A DNA stretch of 9,747 nt from Deltaproteobacteria bacterium (GCA_026388915.1 JAPLIW010000546.1:1-9747); one strand, 5' to 3'; shown: positions 1 through 6,837, counted from the stretch's first letter. Program-made: numbers and translations. Notes: generated by a model not told the origin, from the letters alone.

Positions 1-8
1 TTGTCTCC

Positions 9-250
9 ATCCCCGGAGGATCGAAAGGCAAGGAGGAGTCCAGATCCATAAAAGGATTTGTATTTTTTGTCTTTACCAAGAATAAGCTCTGCGGTCTCTG
101 CGTACTCTGCGGTTGATTTTTTCTTCATCCCCGGAGGGCGCTGAGACTTTTATAATTTCCTAAGCAACAAGAAAATGAAAACCTATGCACCCCATAATAA
201 CAACAATCCCCGGAGTTTACCAAGAGAGATTTTTTAATTTTCCTAAGCCC
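9..250. repeat. Degenerate direct repeats in gene-free leader
   Basis: The decamer ATCCCCGGAG occurs three times, at 9-18, 127-136 and 206-215. The last two copies start an imperfect direct repeat of about 80 bp. Each is followed by an A/T-rich stretch containing AATTTCCTAAGC or AATTTTCCTAAGC, near 154-165 and 236-248. The word TTTACCAAG also occurs twice (72-80 and 217-225). There is no credible gene here. The function is unknown; it could be an eroded intergenic repeat. Confidence 0.5.
87..114 (-). repeat. 9-bp tandem repeat, CRCAGAG family
   Basis: Three consecutive 9-bp units, CTCTGCGGT, CTCTGCGTA and CTCTGCGGT, occupy 87-113. Read on the minus strand each unit is NNCGCAGAG, the same pattern as the plus-strand NNCACAGAG units at 6484-6510. 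The two sites therefore look like inverted copies of one dispersed intergenic element. No coding role is visible. Confidence 0.6.
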
Positions 251-300
251 AAAAAAACCAGAAAAGGACGAGCCTGCGCGATTGGATCTTCCGGCTTGCC

Positions 301-353
301 TCCGAAAGTGATGAAATTCATCCGAAGTTGAATTATAATTTATTCATTCGAAG
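301..353 (+). promoter_or_regulatory. Candidate promoter with flanking direct repeats
   Basis: A perfect TATAAT sits at 334-339, about 65 bp before the dehydrogenase start. No good -35 box is visible at the expected distance. The element is flanked by an 11-bp direct repeat with one mismatch, TTCATCCGAAG at 317-327 and TTCATTCGAAG at 343-353, 26 bp apart. A related TCCGAAAG lies at 301-308. Repeats straddling a -10 box would suit an operator. This is inference from sequence only. Confidence 0.4.
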
Positions 354-390
354 AAATGTGTTAAGAAAACATTCAGAATTGGATTCAGCG

Positions 391-398
391 AAAGGAGG
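391..398 (+). promoter_or_regulatory. Ribosome binding site of the dehydrogenase
   Basis: AAAGGAGG lies six bases before the ATG at 405. It is a near-perfect Shine-Dalgarno sequence and fixes the start of the dehydrogenase. Confidence 0.85.
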
Positions 399-404
399 CA
401 AAAG

Positions 405-1286
405 ATGGCCGAAGAGATCGGGATGATTGGATTGGGGCGCATGGGGATGGCAGCAGCGAAAAAGTACATCCAGGCCGGATACAAAGTGTATGGCTACGCT
501 CGCAGGCGGGAAGTCATCGAAGAATTCTCGGCCGCGGGTGGCTTGACCCTCAAGAACAGCCGAGCGGTGGCCGAGAAAGCGGGCAAGGTGATCGTTTATG
601 TGCTGAACGACCCGCAGGTCATCGAAGTCGTCACCGGGCCGAGCGGGATCCTGGAGGGATTCCACCAGCGAACCCGGGTGATCTGCATGGCCACCATCGA
701 CCGGGAAAACCTGGACTGGGTGGCGCAGCGTTGCGCGGAAAAATCGGTGGGCTTTCTCGACTGCCCGGTTACCGGCGGCCCGGCGAGAGTCCAGGCCGGC
801 ACCCTGACGATCATTGCTTCCGGGGCAAAGGATGTTCTGGAGGAGTGCCGGGCCCTTCTGGAAATACAGGGGAGGATCGTGTACATCGGCGGGAAACCGG
901 GGCTGGGCCAGGCGGTGAAACACTGCAACCAATTGCTCGTGGGAACGACCCTGGCGGCAACCATGGAAGTCATCACCCTGGCCAGAAAGAGCGGGCTTGA
1001 TCCGCGGCAGGTGTGTGAGGTGGTGGGGAGCGGAATCGCCGGAAGCGACTACTTCCGACTCCTGGCGGCCAGCGTGCTCGATCAGAAGCCTTCCCCGGGG
1101 GGCCTGGGGCAGATGTGCAAGGACGTGGGACTGGTCATCAACGACAGCCGGCGAGCCCGGGTTCCATTGGTGGTGGCTTCCGCCGCCTACCAGTATTTCC
1201 TCTCGGCCCTGGCCCTGGGCCTGGAAAACGCCGATTCATCCGAGTTGATCCGGGTCCTGGAGAGGATGGCGGAGCCGGCCGAATAA
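405..1286 (+). CDS. NAD(P)-dependent beta-hydroxyacid dehydrogenase (3-hydroxyisobutyrate dehydrogenase family)
   Basis: This is a cytosolic oxidoreductase expected to interconvert a 3-hydroxyacid and its semialdehyde or ketoacid; the substrate is not determined. At 293 residues it has the usual family length. The N-terminal Rossmann fold carries GLGRMG at residues 9-14. The end of the second beta strand reads YARRR (31-35) instead of ending in an acidic residue, which suggests NADPH rather than NADH (inference). The substrate loop DCPVTGGPARVQAG spans 119-132. The catalytic lysine is K172 in GQAVKHCNQ, with N175 in its usual place, and a conserved KD pair is at 239-240. The hydrolase gene follows 18 bp downstream, so the two are probably one transcript. 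Candidate relatives are tartronate semialdehyde reductase, 3-hydroxyisobutyrate dehydrogenase and succinic semialdehyde (glyoxylate) reductases. Family assignment is firm, substrate is open. Confidence 0.93.
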   Translation: MAEEIGMIGLGRMGMAAAKKYIQAGYKVYGYARRREVIEEFSAAGGLTLKNSRAVAEKAGKVIVYVLNDPQVIEVVTGPSGILEGFHQRTRVICMATIDRENLDWVAQRCAEKSVGFLDCPVTGGPARVQAGTLTIIASGAKDVLEECRALLEIQGRIVYIGGKPGLGQAVKHCNQLLVGTTLAATMEVITLARKSGLDPRQVCEVVGSGIAGSDYFRLLAASVLDQKPSPGGLGQMCKDVGLVINDSRRARVPLVVASAAYQYFLSALALGLENADSSELIRVLERMAEPAE

Positions 1287-1304
1287 GGGGAAGGATGTCT
1301 GGCA

Positions 1305-2309
1305 ATGTTGCCTCTTTCCGAGAATTCCAAAATTGCAGGCCTGACCTCTTTTGTTCCTCCGGTCGGCATGAGGAATCCTCACCTTCAGACCATTTTATCC
1401 AGCCTGGAAATCCGGACGCTGGGACAAAAACAGCTGGACCGGGAGGCCCGGGAGATCCTGGTCGATGCGGGGGGCGGCGTCCGTCTGCTTGGTTTTTACA
1501 CCGGCCAAAAGTCCGGTTCTTCCCGTGGATTGATCCTCCTTCTCCATGGGTGGGAGGGAGGGTCGGACTCCACCTACATAATGACCACCGGGGGGTTCCT
1601 GTACCGGAAGGGCTATGATATTTTCCGCCTGAACTTCCGAGACCACGGGGACAGCCATCACCTCAACGAAGGGCTCTTCAACAGCTCCCTCATCGAGGAG
1701 ACCCATCGGGCCGTTCAGAATATCGCCGATAGGGGGGGAACCCTGCCCTTTTTCGTCGTGGGATTTTCCCTGGGGGGAAATTTCGCCATGCGCATGGCCC
1801 TGCGCCACGGCCCGTATCCAATCCGGAATCTCCGCCACGTGTTTGCGGTCAGCCCGGTTCTGGACCCCCGCAAGTCGACGGATGCCATGGACCGGGGTCT
1901 TTTCGTCTACCGTTCTTATTTTGTCAAAAAATGGAAGCGGTCGCTGCGAAAGAAGCAATCCCTGTTCCCTCACCGGTACAACTTCGATGATCTAATGGAA
2001 TGCCAAACCCTCATGGAAATCACCAACCGCATCTTACCCCGGTATTCGCCCTACCCCACCGCGGAGGAATATTTTCAGACTTACACGCTCACCGGCAGGA
2101 ATTTTTCCGAATTGTCCGTGCCGCTTCTCGTCCTGACTGCGGCCGACGACCCGATTATTCCCGTGGAAGACTTTCGCGAAGTGAAGGGAAACCATCATCT
2201 GCGGGTCCATGTGGAACGGCACGGGGGGCATTGCGGCTTTTTGCGCAATTACCGTCTCCAGTCATGGATACCGGACTTCATCCATCACACCCTGCTTCAC
2301 TCCGCCTGA
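1305..2309 (+). CDS. YheT-like alpha/beta-fold hydrolase
   Basis: This 334-residue protein belongs to the YheT/COG0429 group of alpha/beta hydrolases, thought to be carboxylesterases. The N-terminal RNPHLQTIL (23-31) is the hallmark of the group. HGWEGG (81-86) forms the oxyanion region and GFSLGG (153-158) is the nucleophile elbow with S155. The acid residue is probably D281 or D282 in ADDPIIP, and H309 in HGGHCGF completes the triad. There is no signal peptide or membrane segment, so it is likely cytosolic. The ATG at 1305 is preceded by GGGGAAGGA (1287-1295) at a workable distance. An ATG at 1295 is in another frame. It is probably co-transcribed with the upstream dehydrogenase. It might release an acid or alcohol used by that enzyme, but this is speculation. 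Confidence 0.92.
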   Translation: MLPLSENSKIAGLTSFVPPVGMRNPHLQTILSSLEIRTLGQKQLDREAREILVDAGGGVRLLGFYTGQKSGSSRGLILLLHGWEGGSDSTYIMTTGGFLYRKGYDIFRLNFRDHGDSHHLNEGLFNSSLIEETHRAVQNIADRGGTLPFFVVGFSLGGNFAMRMALRHGPYPIRNLRHVFAVSPVLDPRKSTDAMDRGLFVYRSYFVKKWKRSLRKKQSLFPHRYNFDDLMECQTLMEITNRILPRYSPYPTAEEYFQTYTLTGRNFSELSVPLLVLTAADDPIIPVEDFREVKGNHHLRVHVERHGGHCGFLRNYRLQSWIPDFIHHTLLHSA

Positions 2310-2662
2310 TGGCGTAGGGAAACGGAAAATAAGGAGATTCTTTTATCAAGAGGCTTGGGGATATTCAATCCGGGGGGCGACGATTCCCGCCAGGTCCAGG
2401 ACCCGCACTTGACCCGCCCTTGGGGCCCCGCTAAGAGTATCCCTCGGGATCTTTCCCCTGGATTATTCTGTTTCTAAAAAGATAGGCGGGTTGGGTAATT
2501 GTTTCCCCTGCTTTGACCGAATCATCTCTGTCCAAGATGCCCGGAAGGACTGGCGACTTCCGGGAATCTCAGAGAAGAATAATACCCTTTTTATTAAGAA
2601 TAAAACAGAAATCTCCCGAAAAACATGGAGCGAAACTATCCTGCAACGGGGGAGGATTTGGT
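2310..2662. other. Gene-free convergent gap
   Basis: This 353-bp stretch lies between the 3' ends of the hydrolase and the transporter. I see no credible gene, RNA gene or mobile element. The only structures noted are the hairpin at 2540-2564 and a small ATCCC-TC-GGGAT inverted repeat at 2439-2450. A short open frame at 2491-2685 runs into the transporter and has no recognisable features. Confidence 0.6.
2540..2564. terminator. Hairpin between convergent genes, possible terminator
   Basis: CCCGGAAG (2540-2547) pairs perfectly with CTTCCGGG (2557-2564) across a 9-base loop. It lies between two converging genes, where a bidirectional terminator would be expected. Neither side carries an immediate T-tract, so it is not a classical intrinsic terminator. 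The call is tentative. Confidence 0.3.
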
Positions 2663-3985
2663 TTATTTTTTCCCTCCCGCCATAAGCCCGGCTTGTTTCT
2701 GCCGGCGGAGAACCCAGGCAACCACGGGCGCTACCGCCCCTCCCAAACCCAGGGCCAGGAAGGCCGGGCCCCAGACTTTTGCCTGCGCGGCGGCCACGGG
2801 GCCGTTGAAGTACTCCAGGATTTTACCGAACACCATGGGGGAGATGATGGTGACCGAAAAACCGACCACGGACTGTATGCCCAGACTCGTGGACCGGATC
2901 CGGGGAAGGACCATTTCGGTAAGGCCTGCCTTGTAGATCGCCGAATCGGCAATCACCCAGAACCCGATCCAGGCCCCCGCCAGGACCAGAATGGCAAGCG
3001 AGTGCCCGTAGAGATACCCGAGGAAGAACTCCGCTCCCACGCTAAGAGTGCCGGCCACCATAATCGCCCAGGTTCTTCCTTTCCGGTCGGCCACGATTCC
3101 CCAGCCCCAGGTAGCGGGCGCCCCAATCAGGATGATCGCGGCCGCAAGGGTTCCTCCCCACTTCACCGCCTCATCCGGAGGCATTTCCACCGCAAGGGCG
3201 GCGGAAACCAGAAAAGGCCCGATCCACCCCCAGAAGGCGTAGAGCTCCCACATGTGCCCCATGTAGCTCACGGATATGAGAGCGGGGCCTTTAAATCCGC
3301 CGGGAGGAGCCTCCAGGATTTCACTTTCTCCGTCTTTCCTGCCGGTTAAATTCTGAATAGGGCTTGCCATGTCCTGCCTATTCGCCCCTCCGCTGGTTTC
3401 TTCCGCCGCCGGCGCATCCCGAACAAGAAGTAAAATGAGAAAGGCGGCTAAAATCGCCGGAAGGGAAGTCCATAAGATCCCGGCTCTCCAACCATAGGAA
3501 GCAGCCAGGTGACCGGCCACAAGATATCCTCCCGCGTAAGCGGCGACCAGGGCCCCGGTGTAGGCCCCCAGGGCCCCTCCCCGCTCCTTCGGGGTAAACC
3601 ATTGCGACAAGAGGGCCATCCCGGGAACGTAAATCGCCCCGGCGGCAAGCCCGGTGACCAAACGCAGGGCGATTATGCTCGCCTTTCCCTGCGCTCCCCA
3701 CACAAAGAACGTTGAAAAGACCCCGGTGATAAGCGTCGCCCAGAAGACGATCTTCTTAAGGCTCATCCGGTCGCCCAGCCATCCCGTGGCCCCCACTACG
3801 ATCACGTATCCCGCCTGGAAGGCCGCCAGGATCCATCCGGTGTCGGAAGCGCTTAAATGGAATTCATCGGCCAGGTATTTCAGGACCGCGGAAAAGTTGT
3901 ACCAGGGCATGTACCCCAGGGCCATGGAGACGGCCAGGACCAGGAGGGCTTGGTTCTTTTTACTCAAGTTAGGTTCCCTTTTCAA
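2663..3985 (-). CDS. MFS transporter, 12 TM segments
   Basis: This 440-residue integral membrane protein belongs to the major facilitator superfamily, secondary carriers for small solutes, often organic anions. Hydrophobic segments fit a 6+6 arrangement. The cytoplasmic loop between TM2 and TM3 has motif A as GWLGDRMSLKK (68-78), and the second half carries the matching GIVADRKGRT (296-305). A hydrophilic central loop of about 40 residues (191-233) joins the halves. No ATG fits the start. The frame opens after a stop at 4019-4021, and the only start-like codons are TTG at 3985, with AAAGGGA just upstream, and TTG at 3967, also behind an AAAGGGA-like site. The second gives a protein six residues shorter, beginning MSKKNQ. 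The substrate cannot be read from sequence. It is divergent from the rubredoxin-aconitase unit and convergent with the dehydrogenase-hydrolase unit. Confidence 0.92.
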   Translation of the reverse strand: MKREPNLSKKNQALLVLAVSMALGYMPWYNFSAVLKYLADEFHLSASDTGWILAAFQAGYVIVVGATGWLGDRMSLKKIVFWATLITGVFSTFFVWGAQGKASIIALRLVTGLAAGAIYVPGMALLSQWFTPKERGGALGAYTGALVAAYAGGYLVAGHLAASYGWRAGILWTSLPAILAAFLILLLVRDAPAAEETSGGANRQDMASPIQNLTGRKDGESEILEAPPGGFKGPALISVSYMGHMWELYAFWGWIGPFLVSAALAVEMPPDEAVKWGGTLAAAIILIGAPATWGWGIVADRKGRTWAIMVAGTLSVGAEFFLGYLYGHSLAILVLAGAWIGFWVIADSAIYKAGLTEMVLPRIRSTSLGIQSVVGFSVTIISPMVFGKILEYFNGPVAAAQAKVWGPAFLALGLGGAVAPVVAWVLRRQKQAGLMAGGKK

Positions 3986-4181
3986 AAGTCCCTTTGACCA
4001 GAAATTGATTTTGATGAATCAACAACCTTCCTTTCCTATGCTCTGATCCCCGCGTCCCGAGGTGTTACCTGATTTTCAAAATCCTCCTTTTCCCCTGCGG
4101 ATGGACTCTGGCCGGCAGCAGCAAAAAATCTAGCGATCGACCGCCGACCGCGAGGAGGGCATAGACCCAGAAAGATTTTTA

Positions 4182-4210
4182 TGATTTCCCAGAAAGGATT
4201 ATATTATAAT
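4182..4210 (+). promoter_or_regulatory. Candidate promoter of the rubredoxin-aconitase unit
   Basis: A perfect TATAAT at 4205-4210 lies about 38 bp before the GTG start. The hexamer at the right distance upstream is TGATTT (4182-4187), a weak -35 match. The local sequence ATTATAATT is identical to that around the -10 box before the dehydrogenase gene (332-340). Confidence 0.4.
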
Positions 4211-4231
4211 TCTGCTACCAAAAGAAAAGGT

Positions 4232-4240
4232 AAAGGAGAA
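4232..4240 (+). promoter_or_regulatory. Ribosome binding site deciding a GTG start
   Basis: AAAGGAGAA lies eight bases before GTG at 4249. It supports the GTG as the start of the rubredoxin-like gene, which has no ATG in its coding region before the first cysteine. Confidence 0.8.
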
Positions 4241-4248
4241 TTCCTGGA

Positions 4249-4485
4249 GTGAGCGAAAACCAAGAAAAGTTCCAATGTCAGGGCGCCGGTACCTGCGGTT
4301 ATATCTACGACCCGGACCGGGGAGACAAGAAGGGGAAAATCCCCAAAGGGACCGCCTTTGAAAACCTTCCCGCTGATTGGAAGTGCCCCGGCCGCGGGGT
4401 AAGCAAAGACCGGTTCAAGTGTCTGGGGACCCGCAGTGCCAGCGGAAAAAATGGGATCCGAGAAGGGGAAGAAAAAGGCAGTTAA
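4249..4485 (+). CDS. Rubredoxin-like protein with altered metal ligands
   Basis: This 78-residue cytosolic protein carries a rubredoxin domain at about residues 8-60. Rubredoxins bind one iron through two Cys pairs (CxxCGY and CPxCG) and pass single electrons. The core CGYIYDP (16-22), the KIPKGTAFENLPADW stretch (30-44) and GVSKDRF (50-56) are typical. The ligand pattern is not. The first Cys is C10, five residues before C16 rather than two. The second pair reads CPGRG, so C46 is present but the usual fourth Cys is R49. An extra Cys, C58, follows in FKCLG. R49 is encoded by CGC, one transition from TGC. A charged tail (61-78) follows the domain. The gene precedes aconitase by 45 bp, probably in one operon. 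Partners could be a reductase or the aconitase. Whether it binds iron in the usual way is uncertain. Confidence 0.88.
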   Translation: MSENQEKFQCQGAGTCGYIYDPDRGDKKGKIPKGTAFENLPADWKCPGRGVSKDRFKCLGTRSASGKNGIREGEEKGS

Positions 4486-4530
4486 GGCCCTTGGCCCGTC
4501 ATCGAGAACCTGAAATAAGGATTTAGAGAA

Positions 4531-6468
4531 ATGGGCATGAATCTGGTACAGAAAATCATCTCCTCCCATCTGGTTGAGGGGAAGATGTCCTCTGGTTCGG
4601 AAATCGGCATCCGCATGGATCAAACCTTGATCCATGACGCCACCGGCCAGATGGCTCTTCTCCAGTACGAAGCCATCGGCGCCGGAAGGGTGAAAACCAA
4701 AAGATCCCTCACCTATGCCGACCACAACACCCTCCAGGTCAGCTTTGAAAACATGGATGACCACCATTTCCTGGCTTCAGCCAGCCGGAAGTTCGGCCTG
4801 TATTATTCGCGGGTCGGGAACGGCATCTGCCATCAGGTTAACCTCGAGCGTTTTTCCGCGCCCGGCCAGACCCTTCTCGGGGCGGACAGCCATACCACCA
4901 CCGCCGGGGGAGTCGGAATGTTGGCCATCGGGGTAGGAGGGTTGGATGTGGCCGTGGCCATGGCCGGGGAGCCCTTTCATCTGATGATGCCCGAGGTCAC
5001 GAATATCCGCTTGACCGGGTTCCTTCTTCCCTGGTCCTCGGCCAAGGATGTGGCCCTGGAGATTCTTCGGCGGCTTACGGTATCCGGCGGCCGGGGAAAG
5101 ATCCTGGAATTCAGCGGGGAGGGAGTGAAGACCTTGAGCGCCACCGAGCGGGCTACGATCGCCAACATGAGCATCGAAACCGGGGCCATCACCGCCATCT
5201 TCCCCAGCGATGAGAACACCCGGCGCTATTTCGTCGCCCAGGACCGGCTTCAAGATTGGACCGAGGTGGCGGCTGACCCGGGTGCCGTTTACGATGGGGA
5301 GACGCTGGTCGATTTGAGCAAAATTCAGCCCCTCATGGCCCGCCCTCATTCGCCGGACAACGTGGTTCCCGTGACCGCCGAGACGGGAAAGAAGATACAT
5401 CAAATCGCCATCGGTTCCTGCACCAACTCCTCCTTGGAAGACATGTTCCGGGTGGCGGCGATCCTGAAGGGAAAACTCGTTCCCCCCGGGGTGAGTCTGA
5501 TCATCGCCCCCGGTTCCCGGCAGGTCCTGCGCGGCCTCATTGACAGCGGAGCCCTGGCCGACATGATTGCCGCCGGGGCGAGGCTGGTGGAGACGACCTG
5601 CGGCTTCTGCAACGGAGTTGGCCAGGCCCCCCGGTCGGGAGGAATCTCCCTGCGGACCTCCAACCGCAATTTCCCGGGCCGCAGCGGAACGCCGGACGCG
5701 AATCTCTACCTGGTCAGCCCGGAGACCGCCGCGGCCTCGGCCGTGGCCGGGGCGATTACGGATCCGCGCACCCTGGGGGAGCCGGTCCGAGTTCACCTTC
5801 CGAAGAAATTCTTCGTCGATGACCGGATGATCGTACCGCCGGCCTCCGAAGGCGAAACAGTGGAGATCCTCCGCGGTCCCAACATCCCCCCTCTGCCCCA
5901 GTTCGGCCCCCTGCCGGACGAGCTGGAAGGGGAGCTGCTCCTGGTCCTGGGAGACAACGTGACCACGGATGACATCGTCCCGGCCGGGGCCAACATCCTC
6001 AAGCTGCGGTCCAATGTTCCCGCCATCTCCGAATACGTCTTTCAAAATATCGACCCTTCTTTTCCGTCGCGGGCCAAAGCTTCGGGGACCGGGTTTCTAC
6101 TCGGAGGGCGGAATTACGGCCAGGGATCCAGCCGGGAGCATGCCGCCTTGTGTCCCAGGTATCTTGGAGTCCGGGCGGTCATTGCCGAATCCTTCGCCCG
6201 GATTCACAAATCGAACCTGATCAATTTCGGCATTCTGCCCTTGGAATTGAAGAACCCGGCCGACCGGTCCGCTTTTCGGCCGGGGGATAAGCTTTGTCTG
6301 GCCAACCTCAGATCCCTGATCGGCCGGGGCTCCATCATTCCAATCCAAAATCTAACCCAGGGGAAAACCGTAGAGACCAGGCTTAATGTGACTTCAAGAT
6401 TGGCCCAGATCCTTCTCGCCGGGGGCCTGCTGGCCTATGCCCGGGCGAAACTGGCCGGGAAACAGTGA
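4531..6468 (+). CDS. Aconitate hydratase (Aquifex-type short aconitase)
   Basis: This 645-residue cytosolic [4Fe-4S] enzyme interconverts citrate and isocitrate through cis-aconitate in the TCA cycle. Length and architecture fit the short Aquifex-type family (as in TIGR01342): catalytic domains at about 1-430 and a swivel domain at about 460-645. By recall of mitochondrial aconitase, active-site residues are Q40, D64/H65, H101, DSHT (119-122), E216, R379 and R384 in NRNFPGR, R493, and GSSREH (532-537). Cluster ligands are C297 (IGSCTNSS), C357 and C360. The cluster loop reads CGFCNG, where aconitases usually have CGPCIG, so P and I are replaced by F359 and N361. The start at 4531 has AAGG ten bases upstream; M3 at 4537 is also possible. 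It follows the rubredoxin-like gene by 45 bp. A related hydro-lyase specificity cannot be excluded, but the complete residue set favours aconitase. Confidence 0.93.
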   Translation: MGMNLVQKIISSHLVEGKMSSGSEIGIRMDQTLIHDATGQMALLQYEAIGAGRVKTKRSLTYADHNTLQVSFENMDDHHFLASASRKFGLYYSRVGNGICHQVNLERFSAPGQTLLGADSHTTTAGGVGMLAIGVGGLDVAVAMAGEPFHLMMPEVTNIRLTGFLLPWSSAKDVALEILRRLTVSGGRGKILEFSGEGVKTLSATERATIANMSIETGAITAIFPSDENTRRYFVAQDRLQDWTEVAADPGAVYDGETLVDLSKIQPLMARPHSPDNVVPVTAETGKKIHQIAIGSCTNSSLEDMFRVAAILKGKLVPPGVSLIIAPGSRQVLRGLIDSGALADMIAAGARLVETTCGFCNGVGQAPRSGGISLRTSNRNFPGRSGTPDANLYLVSPETAAASAVAGAITDPRTLGEPVRVHLPKKFFVDDRMIVPPASEGETVEILRGPNIPPLPQFGPLPDELEGELLLVLGDNVTTDDIVPAGANILKLRSNVPAISEYVFQNIDPSFPSRAKASGTGFLLGGRNYGQGSSREHAALCPRYLGVRAVIAESFARIHKSNLINFGILPLELKNPADRSAFRPGDKLCLANLRSLIGRGSIIPIQNLTQGKTVETRLNVTSRLAQILLAGGLLAYARAKLAGKQ

Positions 6469-6483
6469 AATTCAATTCTTTCA

Positions 6484-6512
6484 GCCACAGAGGGCACAGA
6501 GATCACCGAGAA
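6484..6512 (+). repeat. 9-bp tandem repeat, CRCAGAG family
   Basis: Three 9-bp units, CACAGAGGG, CACAGAGAT and CACCGAGAA, occupy 6486-6512, starting 18 bp after the aconitase stop. They match the inverted array at 87-114. Arrays of this type are, to my recollection, common between genes in environmental deltaproteobacterial genomes. Confidence 0.6.
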
Positions 6513-6596
6513 TAAAAACCAAGCTTAAGACCTGAAGCTTGAAACTGCTTTGAATCCATGTTTGTCCGGGTTGTCGATATATCCTTTTGTTGCTAT

Positions 6597-6616
6597 ATCT
6601 GTGTTTATCTGTACTA
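6597..6616 (+). repeat. 10-bp ATCYGTGTTY repeat, copy 1
   Basis: Two units, ATCTGTGTTT followed by the decayed ATCTGTACTA. This is the most degenerate of the four arrays. Confidence 0.55.
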
Positions 6617-6675
6617 CTAACCTGCAGACTCTTTGAATATTGTAAAGAAAATTTTCTTTAGGCAACGATTCTCCG

Positions 6676-6721
6676 AAATCCCCCCAACCCCCCTTTAGAA
6701 AAGGGGGGCGAGGGGGGATTT
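6676..6721. repeat. Long C/G-rich hairpin element
   Basis: A nearly perfect inverted repeat. The outer arms AAATCCCCCC (6676-6685) and GGGGGGATTT (6712-6721) pair fully, as do the inner arms CCCCCCTTT (6688-6696) and AAAGGGGGG (6700-6708) around an AGA loop. A small internal loop (AA opposite CGA) separates the two stems. That gives 19 base pairs. It lies about 210 bp after aconitase. It could stop transcription in either direction, but its symmetric build and repeat-rich setting suggest a dispersed hairpin element or small non-autonomous mobile sequence. Confidence 0.65.
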
Positions 6722-6817
6722 ATGGGATTGCCCGGATGCAAAAATCCACTCGTCGGGCTCGAATGTTGCTGAGCCATTTTGGTATCTTTCATTTTCTGAT
6801 ATTTTTCTCAAGAATTT

Positions 6818-6837
6818 ATCCGTGTTTATCCGTGTCC
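6818..6837 (+). repeat. 10-bp ATCYGTGTTY repeat, copy 2
   Basis: Two exact-length units, ATCCGTGTTT and ATCCGTGTCC. The closing unit ends in GTCC, as do the last units of copies 3 and 4. Confidence 0.6.

Larger units (their letters stand above)
3986..4248. other. Divergent intergenic region
   Basis: This 263-bp region separates the divergent transporter and rubredoxin genes and should hold promoters for both. Apart from the TATAAT at 4205-4210 and the ribosome binding sites at its two ends, I see no gene or clear operator. An open frame crossing it from within the transporter (3654-4046) is antisense noise. Confidence 0.5.

Noticed and set aside
1..85. Tail of an upstream protein entering from the left edge
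   Set aside because: All three plus-strand frames close within about 115 bp. The longest runs through the 9-bp repeat array and does not look like a protein end.
333..932. A 199-codon minus-strand open frame over the dehydrogenase start
   Set aside because: It lies opposite the Rossmann domain and has no family features. Its 5' half is a shadow and its 3' end reads into the leader.
2491..2685. A short plus-strand frame in the convergent gap
   Set aside because: It has no ribosome binding site and no recognisable features, and it overlaps the 3' end of the transporter gene.
2513..3349. A 278-codon plus-strand open frame across the transporter's 3' half
   Set aside because: It is antisense to the MFS gene, low in complexity and has no recognisable motif. 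The transporter's membrane segments and motif A show which strand is real.
4777..6045. A 422-codon minus-strand open frame inside the aconitase gene
   Set aside because: It is fully antisense to a gene with clear aconitase motifs. Its translation is rich in G, R, P, D and H with no domain, as expected for the shadow of a GC-rich gene.
6521..6540. AAGCTT inverted repeat as an operator
   Set aside because: Two AAGCTT hexamers 8 bp apart are short and self-palindromic. They lie far from any promoter candidate, so chance is an adequate explanation.
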